From NCBI GenBank assembly GCA_029961685.1, contig JARWKL010000016.1, positions 14,142,157-14,206,156 of the forward strand: a DNA stretch of 64,000 nt, in the 5' to 3' direction. Source of the DNA: Aristolochia californica. Taxonomy: Eukaryota; Streptophyta; Magnoliopsida; Piperales; Aristolochiaceae. Of this stretch, positions 1-11,262 are shown in pieces; position 1 is the first letter of the stretch, and each line of letters begins with the position of its first letter. Made by a program: the position numbers and the translations under genes. Under the pieces are notes generated by a model that saw only the letters and a program-made list of their open reading frames with translations, ran no database searches and was not told the origin of the DNA.

Positions 1-2046
1 TTTTGTTGATGCGAACAACACCTGTGCGTCTATTCTTTGTCAAATTGAAAACGTGGTGCTTAATTTTTTGGGTTCCATATTTGCTGCTTGGGCACTGTTG
101 GTGGAATTTTTTCAATTCAGTGGGAGTTCTGAATATGAGAAGGTAACCAATGTGCGAAAAACTGAAGATAAAATTTTTTTGGGTGTGCCGAGAATGGTCT
201 TGTGGATGCATTATTTTTCTGTGGCTGAGTTGAACAGGTTGACTAAATTCCAAATTTCTGCTACTTTGGCAATCTTGGGTTGGACATGAGAGACACTTCC
301 AATTTTTAAATTTGTTGCTGCTGTGGCAATGCAGAAATGGGCTCAGCAGAAAAAAATAAAACTTGTTGCTACTTATATTGGTTGTGGTTGTTCATTTGAC
401 TTTTGGTCCATTTCAATATGCTGCGTGCTGGTTGGCTTTAGAGAAACTTCATTTATAAGTCTTGCGGCTCCGTTTATTGATGACCAGAAAACAGCTTGGT
501 TTGGAATATTCTTCATGTGTATACCAACGGAGGGGGCATTGGGTTATGTTTATGGAGGTTATGATAGTATTAATGAAACTGATGGATCTCAGACAACGAA
601 TCTGGTCTCAATAGGTTATGCAGGCTACTGCCCCAAGATTAAAAGAACAACTAGGACAGCTTGCACCAGCACATAGATTATGCAGAAGTTTCACCTATTG
701 TTCCAGCTCAATCCAATGCATTGCTGGTTTTTACAGAGCTATTTTGATAGTGTAGAACACAGTGCTGCTAGACAGCCAAGGACATAGTGTTGCTGTGGCA
801 ATGTAGAAAACTTTGCTACTAGACAGCCAGAAAACACTGCTGAAAACAGTGATTTTTATGCTTAGCAGTTTGGTTTTTCTGGAAATGGTGGAGAATATAC
901 TGTGGAGAATGATTTTTATGACTGTTGAAGGGAAAAAAATTAAATTATGGGCCCCTGGACAGCGTATAAGTGCTTCAGTTTTGGATACTATTTCAGGTGA
1001 AAACAAAAAGGAGTCAAGGGGTGGGGACACTATTTCCAGTGAGCTTCAATACAAGGTTGCTGAAAACAGCACACACTGGTAGATTGTGAGATTAGGGAGT
1101 CTTCCGTGGTCACCCCACAAGCTATATTTGCAGAAGCTAAGGGCAATGCTTGCAATGAATCGATTGTTGTAACTTCTCACACTACTAAAGTGCCCGGTGA
1201 GCCTTCCATCAAGTGCATTGATAGAATTGAGGTGTCACAGCAACATGAATCATCGATCCAACTAGACGGACCTTCAAATTTCAAGCCTGCTGCATTGGAC
1301 GCACAACTGGAATTCTCTTCTGTACCATCTGCTGTCATAATACATAATCTGGGTGCTGGCCACTGTGAGGCACTTGGACTGGCTCCAACGAATGAAAACT
1401 GTGACTGCAAGGTAGTTGTTCTCAGTACAGCACGGTATGCACATAACAAGCCACCTGAAGCAGCACATGAGTCCTTCACCAAATTTTTTTGTGCTACTGT
1501 TGTGCACTGCAGAAACCAGAGCTGCCAAACAGCCAAGAAAACAGAGTTGTTGTTACCGTGCAGAAACCAGTGCACAAAACAGTACTGCACCACATTTTTC
1601 AACATGATATACCAGTTCTACTGTTCGGTGGTGCTGCTGCTATTGCAGTGAAGAAAGGTGTCAAACATCAGAACATGCAACCTGAGAGAAAGGTTTTTGA
1701 GGCAGCAGGTGTTCTTCTATTTGGACAGACTGACCTTATTTCATCAGTGGCAAAAATGGGTGCTGTCAGTGGACCATTAGATGCTGCCCACCAGGATAAT
1801 GGGGCAATGTTATTGGATATATATGAAACGTGTGGGATGGATCCAATCAAAATTTTTTTGCTACTACTGTTGTAGTGCCGATACATGTTGGCATGCTCAA
1901 CAGGATACATGATGACTGAGTTGATGACGACATTTCAAATTGTTGTTGCTGTAGCAGTGCAGAATGGGGCACCACAGTAAAAAATACAGACTGATAGAAA
2001 GGATACAGCTGAACTGAACTTCTCAACTTCATCGGCTTATTAATTG
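1..2046. other. Decayed repetitive sequence, no gene recognised
   Basis: No coding region could be assigned. Open stretches up to about 180 codons exist (for example 1106-1651 on the plus strand), but none resembles a family I recognise. Several places carry a loose motif built from GCTGCTGTGGCAATGCAGAAA (near 315, 790, 1500, 1555, 1630 and 1945), which makes the region look like a worn repeat. The nearby gypsy tail at 2736 suggests that part of this is the body of an old LTR retrotransposon, but that is inference. Confidence 0.4.
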
Positions 2047-2118
2047 TCTTCAACAAAGGGAGCTACTGGTCATCGCCTTGGGGCAGCTGGGGCAGTTGAA
2101 GCAATCCTTGCTGTCCTT
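2047..2118 (+). pseudogene. Fragment of 3-oxoacyl-ACP synthase (KAS) C-terminal domain
   Basis: About 24 codons read SSTKGATGHRLGAAGAVEAI followed by LAVL. This matches the conserved block of KAS I/II and mitochondrial condensing enzymes that carries a catalytic histidine (GATGH) and the following helix. The expected continuation (the glycine-rich FGFGGTN end) is absent, and the flanks do not match. It therefore looks like a small relic or captured piece, not a gene. In intact enzymes this domain elongates fatty acyl chains on acyl carrier protein. The motif match is strong; how it got here is unknown. Confidence 0.6.
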
Positions 2119-2735
2119 TTGATAGCAATAGCAATGCCATACATGGCAAAGAATGTCAACTTCCACGTTGCTGCTACAACAATTCACTAGAGCGCTCTAC
2201 TTGCTCTTTGTGTGTCCTTTCAGCAGATTTATGGCAACGTTGCTGCTACCAACACAGGCCTACACCATATTGGTTTGCGGCTGCTACAAAGACTTCAACA
2301 ACAGAAGTATGTTGCTGTTTGTGTGAACTTCATTGGGTATGGAAGATTTGGGCATGATTTTATTAAGTTAAGCCTCATGCATATGAATGAATCCATCGTA
2401 ATGGATAGTAAGGGATCCATAGATGAAGCTCACTTACCTATGTCTGCTCAGTGCTTATGCTCATGGTACTTTAGTCAATAATGTTGGGCAATTTGCTAAA
2501 CATGGACTAGGTCCAAAGACTGAGGTTACCAGGGAATTGCTGCATTTTGCCAATGAGGCAACCGTTGGGGTAGATAACACAAAGGTTGTTAATGTCGAAG
2601 CAGAAGTTGGTAGTTTGGCACAAGTGATAGTTTAACTTGTTGTTTGGTTACTTATATGTATTGGGGTGTGCTATAGCAAGTGATGCTGGCAGGGTAAAAA
2701 ATAAATAATTTTTTTTTACTAAATAGCTACTCGGG
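2119..2735. other. Unassigned, two short open stretches
   Basis: Two overlapping plus-strand open stretches (2212-2481 and 2423-2635) were read. The second contains a segment like VNNVGQFAKHGLGPKTEV, but neither could be placed in a family. No splice structure or start context supports a gene. Confidence 0.3.
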
Positions 2736-2856
2736 TGGAATGTTCCAGTTTTGGTTGTCCAGAGGGCGGACATAGATGCTACTTGGGAACAGGTGGAGAC
2801 GTCAGCAAATAAACCCTACCTTCAAGCTTGAGGACAAGTTCTTTCTCCCATGGGGT
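2736..2856 (+). pseudogene. Ty3/gypsy polyprotein C-terminal tail
   Basis: Reading WNVPVLVVQRADIDATWEQV and, after a one-base frame change, LEDKFFLPWG, this matches the end of plant gypsy polyproteins. There a chromodomain-like 'VLVQWKG..ATWE' block is followed by 'LEDK' just before the polypurine tract and the 3' LTR. The frame change shows it is decayed. It marks the 3' end of an old gypsy element whose upstream part is unrecognisable in the window. Confidence 0.65.
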
Positions 2857-4176
2857 GTAATGTTATGCACGCAATAATATTATTAAATTAATTATTTTTT
2901 AATTTAATTTATTTTATTTCAGTTAAAAATTAATAGGCCACAAGGGGTATTTTTGTAATATTTTATCTATAAGGGTATTTTTATAGTATTTTATTTTAAA
3001 CCTTGTACGAGTGAACCCGATTTAAGGGGTAAGAGTAATGAGAAGAAGCAAATATTGATTTAGAGTAAATAAGGGTTTGAGTTCTCCACAATGAGCTCAG
3101 GGGTGTGCGTTATCCTCAAAGAACCTAGGGTTTTCAAGCTTCCCTTTAGCTTGATTTTCATCTTTCTCTTCTTCCTCCCTACGGATCGATGTGTCAGTTC
3201 CGAGATCATAACAGTCGACGTATGTAAAATAGGCAATGAGGTGGATTGTGATATTTTTTTTCTCTCACACACATGTGAAATTAGCACGTGTACTTCATCT
3301 TCAACCTCCCACGCGCTTCGTCTTCAACCTTCTGTTGATACAATCGGGAGAGGTTGTGTTTTAGATCCTGGGCGGTTGTTGCGGTATGTTAGAACACCGT
3401 TCTGAAGGCTCAGCTAGGGTCGTTGGAGGTGCACAAATTAACGTGATTGTGTAGAAAGGAGTGTAAGTGAGAGAAGAGGAACAATTGATGGCAATAGAGG
3501 TTCGAATGGGTTGCTGAAGAACAACAAGTTGCGGGCACTGATGACAGTGTCAACGGCTATTGCAAAGAGGTTGTAATGAGCAAAAAAGGAAGAGCAAAGT
3601 ACCTTTAAAAAAAGATTCCAAAAGACAACAAATATAGATGATTTAACGAGTTACTCTAATACCATATAATATATTGTTGTTGATTGAATTAAACCATAAT
3701 TTTGTATTGATTTAGAGTAGTATTTATATATATTTTTACAACAAGAATTGCTTAAACATAAGTGTGATTCAGAGGTGTCAAAATAGTCTTATTCTTATGG
3801 ACCATTCAACTGATTAATTGATGAATTTTTACATAGTCAAAATATCATGTTATTTACAAACTACCACCACGATTTTGAGATTTCTTTACAGCTCATTTGA
3901 GAAAGTCCTTGAGGTACCCAAGTCAAATACCAGAGATATCAGAAGTACCGGATCTGCCTATTCCGAAAAGGCTACAACAGGTGGCGTTGCACCAGAGAGA
4001 GAAACCCACGCGGACAAGCCCTCTGCTATTGCATGGGAGCCATGTATAGCTTCTTGTCTCGCTAGTCTACATACTCTTTACAGAATTGGGTTCACTTTGG
4101 ACTGGTACGGCGGAAAGACAAAAGGACAAAAAGGGGAACACGAAGGTTGTTGGTGAGGAAGACCCATGATTAAAGA
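2857..4176. other. Candidate gypsy 3' LTR remnant, then MATE 5' flank
   Basis: Directly after the gypsy tail the sequence begins TGTAATGTTATGCACG, which would suit an LTR start, followed by AT-rich sequence and a pyrimidine-rich stretch near 3125-3180. The other LTR is not in the window, so its extent cannot be fixed. Around 3652-3664 a TCTAATACCATA string resembles a reverse primer-binding site, hinting at another minus-strand element. From about 3800 to 4176 the sequence should be promoter and leader of the MATE gene. The open stretch 3818-4156 is not supported as coding. Confidence 0.35.
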
Positions 4177-4254
4177 ATGTCGATAGACGGGAAAGTAGAG
4201 GTTCAGGTCCGCAATGGCAGAAATGCAGGCGGGAGGAGTTCCTGTTCTGGGTAA
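4177..4254 (+). promoter_or_regulatory. Upstream ORF overlapping the MATE start codon
   Basis: An ATG at 4177 opens a 25-codon frame that ends at TAA 4252-4254. It overlaps the MATE start at 4214 in another frame. If it lies in the mRNA leader, it could lower translation of the main frame. The transcript start is unknown, so this is only a candidate. Confidence 0.35.
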
Positions 4255-6862
4255 GAGAAGGTTAGGCCAGAAGACCTGGAGTGAATCAAAGAAGCTGTGG
4301 CACATAGCAGCCCCTGCGATACTCACTTCTGTGCTGCAATTCACCATTGGGTTTGTGACTGTGGCCTTCGTTGGGCACCTTGGGACTGTGGAGCTTGCGG
4401 CTGTATCCGTTGTTCAGAATGTCATCGAAGGCTTTGTTTTTGGAATCATGGTAAGTTCTTCTACCATGCTTCTCATTTTTCTTTCTCCTAGTCTGTAGGC
4501 ACCGATTCTTTCATGGCTTCTGCTAATCCATTAATCTCTTGCTGGTTTTGCATCTCCATTATGCACTTCCATGGGCACAAATCTGCTTCTTCTTTCTTTT
4601 TATGGTTCAGTTCTCTCTCTATGTCTCTCATTCACTCTATCACATTACACATACTTACACTGTTAATATCTAAAAGTAAAATCTGATCCTTTCAATTGAT
4701 TCATAGCTAGGAATGGGAAGCGCCTTGGAAACACTCTGTGGTCAAGCAGTTGGGGCAGGAAAATTTCATATGCTTGGAGTTTACATGCAAAGATCATGGA
4801 TAATTACTTGCGTAACTGCTATACTTCTGGCACCAGTTTACATATTCACAACACCCATCTTGAAACTCCTCCATCAAACAGATGAGATATCAGAAGTTGC
4901 AGGCAAATACTGCATATGGGTGCTTCCACAATTGTTTGGTTATGCAGTGAATTTCCCACTACAGAAGTTTTTTCAATCTCAGAGCAGAGTTTGGGCCATG
5001 GCTGCTATATCTTCCGTGGCATTAGCCCTTCATGGTCTGTTGAATTGGGTGCTTGTGACAAAGCTCGGACATGGTGTGATTGGAGCAGCCATGGCGGGGA
5101 ATATTTCTTGGTGGTTCATTGACTTGGCACAGTTTATCTACCTGGTATCTGGTTTCTTCCCTGATGCATGGACTGGGTTTTCTTTGTCGGCATTTCAGGC
5201 CTTGGGTAACTTCATAAAGCTCTCACTTTCATCAGCAATTATGTTATGGTTAGTGTTGAGATCAAAGCATTCTGGTACTGTAACTGATTATCTCATCCCA
5301 GTCCATGGGTTTCTCTGTGCTGATTGTCAAAATCTGGTTTTCAGCTTGGAGCTTTGGTACTTCACTGCAGTGATCCTTCTAGTTGGTTCCTTAAAAAATG
5401 CTGAAATTTCTGTGGATGCTATTTCAATTTGGTAAAAAATTATTTTCCTACCAGTGCAAATATCTTATTTGGAACTCGTTATGATCATACATAAATTATG
5501 CTTATATTTCAATGGAATCCTTCACAGACATTCTCTACTTCTCTGAAACATTTCATGCATCAAGCTCCAAGTTTGAATTTTTTATTTCTTATCCTTCTAT
5601 AACATAAGTAATCTGTTATGAACTCTGCAGCATGAACTTCCAGTTTTGGGCATTCATGATCACCCTGGGCTTCAATGCAGCTATCAGGTATTGAGTTACA
5701 GGGCAAAAGTCTGACAATTTTTATTTTTGTTAAAAAATTCAAATTCTGTATAGAGTCAGATTTTTCAAATTTTCTTGCAGTGTGAGAGTATCAAACGAAC
5801 TTGGGGCTGGCCATGCAAATGCAGCAAAATTTTCAGTTGTGGTTGCTGTATCCACATCAGTTGTCTTTGGATTACTCTTCATGAGTATAGTTCTCTTAAC
5901 AAGATCTGATTTCCCCAAGCTGTTCACAGATAAACCCGTCGTTGTAAGGGAAACATCTAAACTGGGATATCTTCTGGCAGCAACCATCCTCCTGAGCAGC
6001 ATTCAGCCAGTCCTCTCTGGTACCCTCTTTTCCTCAGAATTTACAGCTTTAATGGTATCAGATTTGTCAGTCAGGAATTGGGTTACACCTGTTTTCGGAA
6101 AATTTCAGGTGTGGCAGTAGGTGCGGGATGGCAAGCCTTGGTAGCAGTTATCAACATAGGATGCTACTACGTTATAGGATTACCTGTGGGAGCCTTGCTT
6201 GGCTTCAAATTCAAGCTAAATACTCTGGTCATTACAACCTAACATTCTCAATTTCAGTACAAAAATCATCTAAATTAAGCAAGAATTGTTTTACTTAAAT
6301 TCTGCTCTTTATCCCCTTGCAGGGCATCTGGTCTGGGATGTTATTAGGGACTGTCGTTCAAACAGTTATATTGATATGGATCACATTGAGAACCAACTGG
6401 CACAAGGAGGTAAGTTATCCAATTCCATTAAGGATAACATAGAATCAAGGTTTATTGTTCTTCAATCAGGTTAGAAAGAAACAGGAACTCTTACCAATTA
6501 TCTTAATGGTGAAACAATATCTACTCAGTCTTTACTTAGATATGATAAGGGATAAGCATAATCCCTTCAGTTATCAGAAAATATGTTATTGGATTTATCT
6601 CTTGTTGTATTTATCTTCTTATGTAAAACTTATTTTCTCAATTCTAAATTGTATAAATATCATCCATAATTAATTGTAAAGTGTGGTTTAATTAATCCTC
6701 TAATATGGTTCAATTCAATATATAACAAGATAGTGGCTTAAATGCTACCCACTTTCATTGATGTGTCTTCCATGTTTATGGATTGATCCATTGCAGGTAT
6801 TTTGCGCCGAGGAGCGAATTAGGACGTGGGGTGGTCCATCGGAGCATCAAGGAGAAAATTGA
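4214..6862 (+). CDS. MATE family efflux transporter (DETOXIFICATION type), complete
   Basis: A multidrug-and-toxic-compound-extrusion carrier exports organic compounds (flavonoids, alkaloids, organic acids in this family) across the vacuolar or plasma membrane using an H+ gradient. Eight exons join in frame to 477 residues, near the family norm: 4214-4450, 4707-5248, 5345-5431, 5631-5687, 5781-6019, 6109-6227, 6323-6409, 6797-6862. All introns are GT-AG. Exon 1 carries '[20 protein letters not shown]' and '[13 protein letters not shown]'. Exon 2 begins [18 protein letters not shown], the plant MATE signature. Exons 4-5 give [14 protein letters not shown], and the last exons give [10 protein letters not shown] and EERIRTWGG. 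Twelve hydrophobic segments are expected. The ATG has G at +4, and the short N-terminus is normal for the DTX27-33-like clade. An upstream ORF overlaps the start. No frameshift or stop was found. The substrate is unknown. Confidence 0.92.
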
Positions 6863-7244
6863 AGCTAGTTCAAGGTACAAGATAGGCAACATGAGGGCAC
6901 AAAAGGAGTTTGAGGCAATACATTTCTATTATGGAAGATGAAGGAGCAGAGTAACAAGAAATTTATAATGTGATTCTCACCTTTGTGTGTTGACCAAGAT
7001 GTTTCATATTTTGAAGAGTACGGGATTACCTAAGACATCTTTAACAACCTAGACACCAAACCCCTGCCCCTACTAATGGTTCCACACCTCTCACTATTTG
7101 CCTCTCCAACTATGTCACATGGTACTTTTGAATGCACCTTGTCTCATTTGTGTCACACTGTTAGATTTAATTTTTAGGGAATTTTTGGAAATACCAATTT
7201 TTAAAAAATATTTAACAATATACCCATCTTCTAAACTTATTCGT

Positions 7245-7722
7245 CAAATGGTACTTTTGAATGCACCTTGTCTCATTTGTGTCACACTGTTGTACCCCTC
7301 CCATCAGCTGTTGTAACCGCCTCTACTGTCGTCGCAGCTGCTCACCGGCCGCCTCTGAGGAGAGGGGAGAGTGTTGCAGGTAGAAGAGGAAACACGGGAG
7401 AAAGTTAAGGAGAAAAGAAAAAAAGAAAAAGAAAAAAAAGCCAAAGAATAGGGACTGACATGAAGTTGACGCATTGGGGAATTAATTTTCTTTTGACTAA
7501 TTTTTTAATTGGAAAATCAGTTTTATTGAGTATAATATTTATTTACATTTGAAATGTCTGAATTTTTATAAATAATAAAAATAGTATTAAAAATAAGATG
7601 TAAACGATTAAGAACTTTTAGTTTAGTAATTCTCGGTTCAGTTTCCCTTAGAAACTGTGAACGTCATCGGCAATCATTCCAGAAACTGTGAACTACGACA
7701 GACCATTCTTCTTCCCCGACTG
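7245..7722. other. Segment present only in unit A
   Basis: Compared with the matching place in units B and C, unit A has about 0.4-0.5 kb extra. It begins by repeating the local string GGTACTTTTGAATGCACC (first at 7110, again at 7250), then has GC-rich, purine-rich and AT-rich parts. No gene was seen. It may be an insertion, or sequence lost from the other copies. Confidence 0.5.
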
Positions 7723-7774
7723 TATCTCTCTGCAAGTCTCGCTACCTCTGCCACCTCTGCCTCAATCAATCTCC

Positions 7775-9400
7775 ACGGAAGCTCTAAGCATAGCGGCATC
7801 TGGGTTCGTACCATGTTAAGATAGCTGAGCGTTGCCTTCTTTAACTTTGGATGTCCGAATTATGCAGATGCAAGCATTACAGAAGGATTTGCAGAATCAG
7901 GGCTCCATGCTGCTGTAAAATATTTTCATGCAGACACTGCCATAACGAAGCTATGGTGATCTCATTCAACTCGTTACTCATTAAAACCCGCTTTGCTTCA
8001 AGTCCATGAAAACCCACTTGATAATTTTTTTTGTCTAATGCAGCTTCGGTCCGGTGATGGGCATCGGATGCCGAGACACGAAGTGGAAACTGTAATGGCT
8101 CTAGCTTCTGTTCTTGGTCTTCTTTTAAGTGTGATTTAGCAATGGGAAGCTCTTGAGCTATCTGGGTCTCTGTTTTCTCAGGTTATTTGTTCAAACTGCA
8201 AACTCGAACAACCGGTACTGTGAAACGCAGATCTCCATGATCCATCTGATTATTTCCTCCATAACATTGAAAATTTTTGCTTTTCTTCTTTTGTTTCTTT
8301 CTTCTGTCAATAGTGCTTGTGATTGTTTAATGAACAGGTAGTGAGATCATGCCTGAATTGTAGCATCGTCATGGGGCGCTACTTCTGTGCAATCTGTAAA
8401 TTCTACGACGATGATGTTAGTCTTCACTTCCAATTCCCAGATTGTTACCATAACAGAGAATTGATATATGCCACACTATGTAGAGTATGTATAGTTATGG
8501 CGGATTTGACTAATGGGTGAAGCTAACCAGACCGATGGCTTTATTGCAGCTTTCAAAGAGGCAATTCCATTGCAGACAATTGCATTTGCAGGTAAACTTT
8601 CCGGGCTCTTATCTTTTTGAATCAGTCTTTGCAATCTTCTTGTGGTCAAATGACTTCAATCAGTTTGTATGCCGCAATTCTTTGGCCTTTTTCAATGTCT
8701 GTTCCTCTTTTGCAGGATGGGTGGAAGGGAGAACTTCTTCCACTGCAAAAAATGTGGTAATCTATTCATTCTTAAGCAGAATATTATTTGCTGGAAAAGT
8801 GTTTTTTCTGCTCTGTTCTGTGCGCTCACTTGCGCCTTTGATCCTCAACGAAAAAACATATACTCTGATTTCTTACAGGATGTTGTTATTCAAATGACTT
8901 GAAAGAGAATCATGTATGTGTGGAGAACTCACTAAGACATGATTGTGTAATTTGCTTGGAGGTAAGTGATAATTTTCTGAGTGTTGGAAATGGTTACATT
9001 TACTGGCATGAATTTGACTCCTTTTTCCTACTCGGGCAGTACCTATTTGATTCTCTGAAACCCATGAGAGTGATGAAATGTGGGCACACCCTGCATTCCA
9101 AGTGTTTTGAGAAGATGATGACAGAGGGGTAAGGAGTAAGTGATAATCTGGCTTTATTGAACGACTGGTTCCGTAATCTTGATTCTATTTTTCGACTTTT
9201 GATCTGCCAGGGTGACTGCTTGCCCCATTTGCGCTCTCCCTCTTGAGATTTCAAGTGTTTTGAGAAGATGATGACAGAGGGGTAAGGAGTAAGTGATAAT
9301 CTGGCTTTACTGAACTACTGGTTCTGTAATCTTAATTCTATTCTTTCGACTTTTGATCTGCCAGGGTGACTGCTTGCCCCATTTCCGCTCTCCCTCTTGA
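7775..9400 (+). pseudogene. CHY zinc finger / RING E3 ligase pseudogene (unit A copy)
   Basis: The exon order is the same as in the intact unit B gene. The family (plant RCHY1/MIEL1-like) uses the CHY zinc finger, CTCHY finger and RING-H2 domain to ubiquitinate partners. Breaks seen: the start codon is ACG instead of ATG (7775); the CTCHY exon near 8550-8592 lacks 2 bases where unit B reads TGTGGC, shifting the frame; and the RING exon end plus intron plus last exon is repeated in tandem (about 9097-9250 and 9256-9400). The RING core reads HDCVICLE and [16 protein letters not shown]. As in all copies, nothing follows the last RING cysteine pair that would encode the usual zinc ribbon. Clearly non-functional as read. 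Confidence 0.85.
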
Positions 9401-9924
9401 GTGATCGAGCTTGATGGAACTCTCTTTTATGCTTGATTTACATTTTAGCACTTGTGTAACTCAAAAAAACTCCAATTTTCAGTAAGAATGTAACTCTGAA
9501 ACTAAGCTTTCCTTTGTTTTTCATATTTAGATTCAGGCCACAATGGTGTAAATCCATTCTCTAGATCCTCACCTCCCATTTTAGAAGTTAAAAAGAAAAA
9601 GGTGGGTAGCACTTCAACCACTTTTAAAAAGAAAAAGAGAGATTGGAAATTGGGTTTGACTGCTTTGTTCATTCTTTCTTGCTCGTTAAGTTATGCTCCG
9701 CACTGATAAGAGAGAAGAGTATGATTTTGTCTTCCACATGCTAGGCAAGGTTTTTAGTCTAGGGTGGCAAGGCCTTCGATACACTAAAATATAATATTGT
9801 TAAAGGGGTTTGCCTGAACTTGACCTGTTTATTAAGTGGGTAAAATTATCACCGTCCACATAAATTTCATCCATGGAGATTCTTGTTTTAGGAAAGTCAT
9901 ACATGAAGTAAGAAACTCTCCCAG
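9401..9924. other. Spacer between CHY-RING and PQ-loop 3' ends (unit A)
   Basis: Shared by units A, B, C and D with few changes. It probably holds the 3' flanks of the two convergent genes. It contains GTGGCAAG at 9764-9771, the empty site of the hAT element found in unit C. No gene was seen. Confidence 0.6.
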
Positions 9925-10147
9925 CTATGTAAATTCCTCAGGGCTAATGGCCGGCTTAGCTGCCAAGTAGACTCAATGATTGTCTTCGTTGTCGCTAGAT
10001 CTTCTCTGCAGGTATTTGTAGTAAACAAACTACAAGATTATCTATGCGAAATTTGTTAAGGTTTGATCTTATGCTACCATGGCGATGAAACAAAAGAAGA
10101 AAGAGGATGAGAAAGGATATAAATAAATCGAGGGCTACGCAGACCAC
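9925..10147 (-). pseudogene. PQ-loop transporter, last exons (unit A fragment)
   Basis: On the minus strand the fragment starts inside exon 9 (VVCVALDLF) at 10147 and runs through the last exon (about 10032 down to the stop near 9925). There a TAG replaces the glutamine of the expected IILQFVYYKYLQ block, and a TGA follows DNEDNH. The exon-9 donor GT has become AT. Upstream exons are missing because exon 9 is cut exactly at the end of Copia-2. Compare the longer copy at 33418-36699. Confidence 0.8.
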
Positions 10148-10316
10148 TATAGAAAGAGATGAATGAATAATTCACCGATGCTTTCTATTCGTTAATACAA
10201 GTATTTATAAGTTACAAACAAATACAATTTTATATGATAAGCATTATCACATAGCTTTAGAATTACAATTTGTGGTAATCTCAACTTCTCGCATCGTTAT
10301 CTTTATGTCTATCATG
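10148..10316 (-). repeat. 3' LTR of Copia-2 (unit A)
   Basis: Lies between the PQ-loop exon-9 break (GTGGT side) and the RNase H coding end. The element-strand start is TATGATAG-like, as shown by unit D, where a polypurine GGGGG precedes it. Corresponding copies: 20807-20974 and 52127-52295. Borders are inferred from comparing copies. Confidence 0.6.
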
Positions 10317-10856
10317 CCCTTACAAGATGGAGCTCCAAGAGGAGAGTCTAATCTTGGTCTTCAAGAAGAGGAAGCGTATTCGGAGAAATGGTTTGGTGAG
10401 AGCATTTGTTAATTGATCAGCAGTGGTGACATGTGTAACCTGAAGAACACTACTTTGAATTTGTTCCAAAATGGAGTGGTAATCCAAAGCAACATGTTTC
10501 ATGCGCAAGTGAAAGACGGGATTGGAACACAAATTTATAGCACCGGCACCGATATTGTCACAACAAAGTATCGATTGTCGCGGAAGAAAAACTCCAACTT
10601 TAGTGAGAAAAGAGCAGATCCAACTGATCTCAACTGTAGTGGATGCAACAGATCGATATTCCACCTCGGTAGAGGATCGAACCACAGTTCGTTGCTTCAT
10701 AGAACTTCAAGAGATAAGATTGCGACCTAGGTAAACAATATAGGCACTGGTTGAAGTGAAATCATCCTTGTTACTAGCCCAATCATCATCAGATAATGCA
10801 TGAAGAGACAAAATAAATTGTCGATGTAGTATAATACCATGATCCAGAGTCCCACA

Positions 10857-11262
10857 TGTTAAGCAGTGAAGCCTAATTAATGCCTTACGCTGAGTTGGTC
10901 GCAGATCGTCCAATCCACGATATATTAACTGTTGTTTTATTAAAGGCAGTTTGGGAATTTTACTCTTGTATTGCGGATGCCCTAATTTTCTCTTTATAAT
11001 TAAGAAGCACCACTATTAGGGTTTTGATCATCTTAATCCGAGAGCATCTCGAGAGGTTAGGAAGAAACACCTGTAAGTGTGCGATTTCTCTTGTAAATTA
11101 TTTCATCTTCATAGTGGATTCCTGCAGTGGCGGAAGAGTAGTCTCACCTTGAGGCGTCCCTGTATAAATCATATTGTTTGTTTTCGTGCTTGCTTTTCTT
11201 TTCTTTCACGATTATTATTGTTGTTGTTGTTAGTTTGGAATTACAGCATTTAATTCCTAACA
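10857..11262 (+). repeat. 5' LTR of Copia-1 (unit A)
   Basis: Starts TGTTAAG and ends CCTAACA. It is followed by a primer site AGTAGTATCAAAAC, a decayed form of TGGTATCAGAGC (initiator Met tRNA). Confidence 0.88.

Noticed and set aside
3818..4156. 112-codon open frame upstream of MATE
   Set aside because: No family match; lies where the promoter and leader are expected, and MATE exon 1 starts at 4214.
8153..8902. Several short open frames across the unit A CHY-RING region read as separate genes
   Set aside because: They run through introns; the spliced alignment to one CHY-RING gene explains all coding-like parts.
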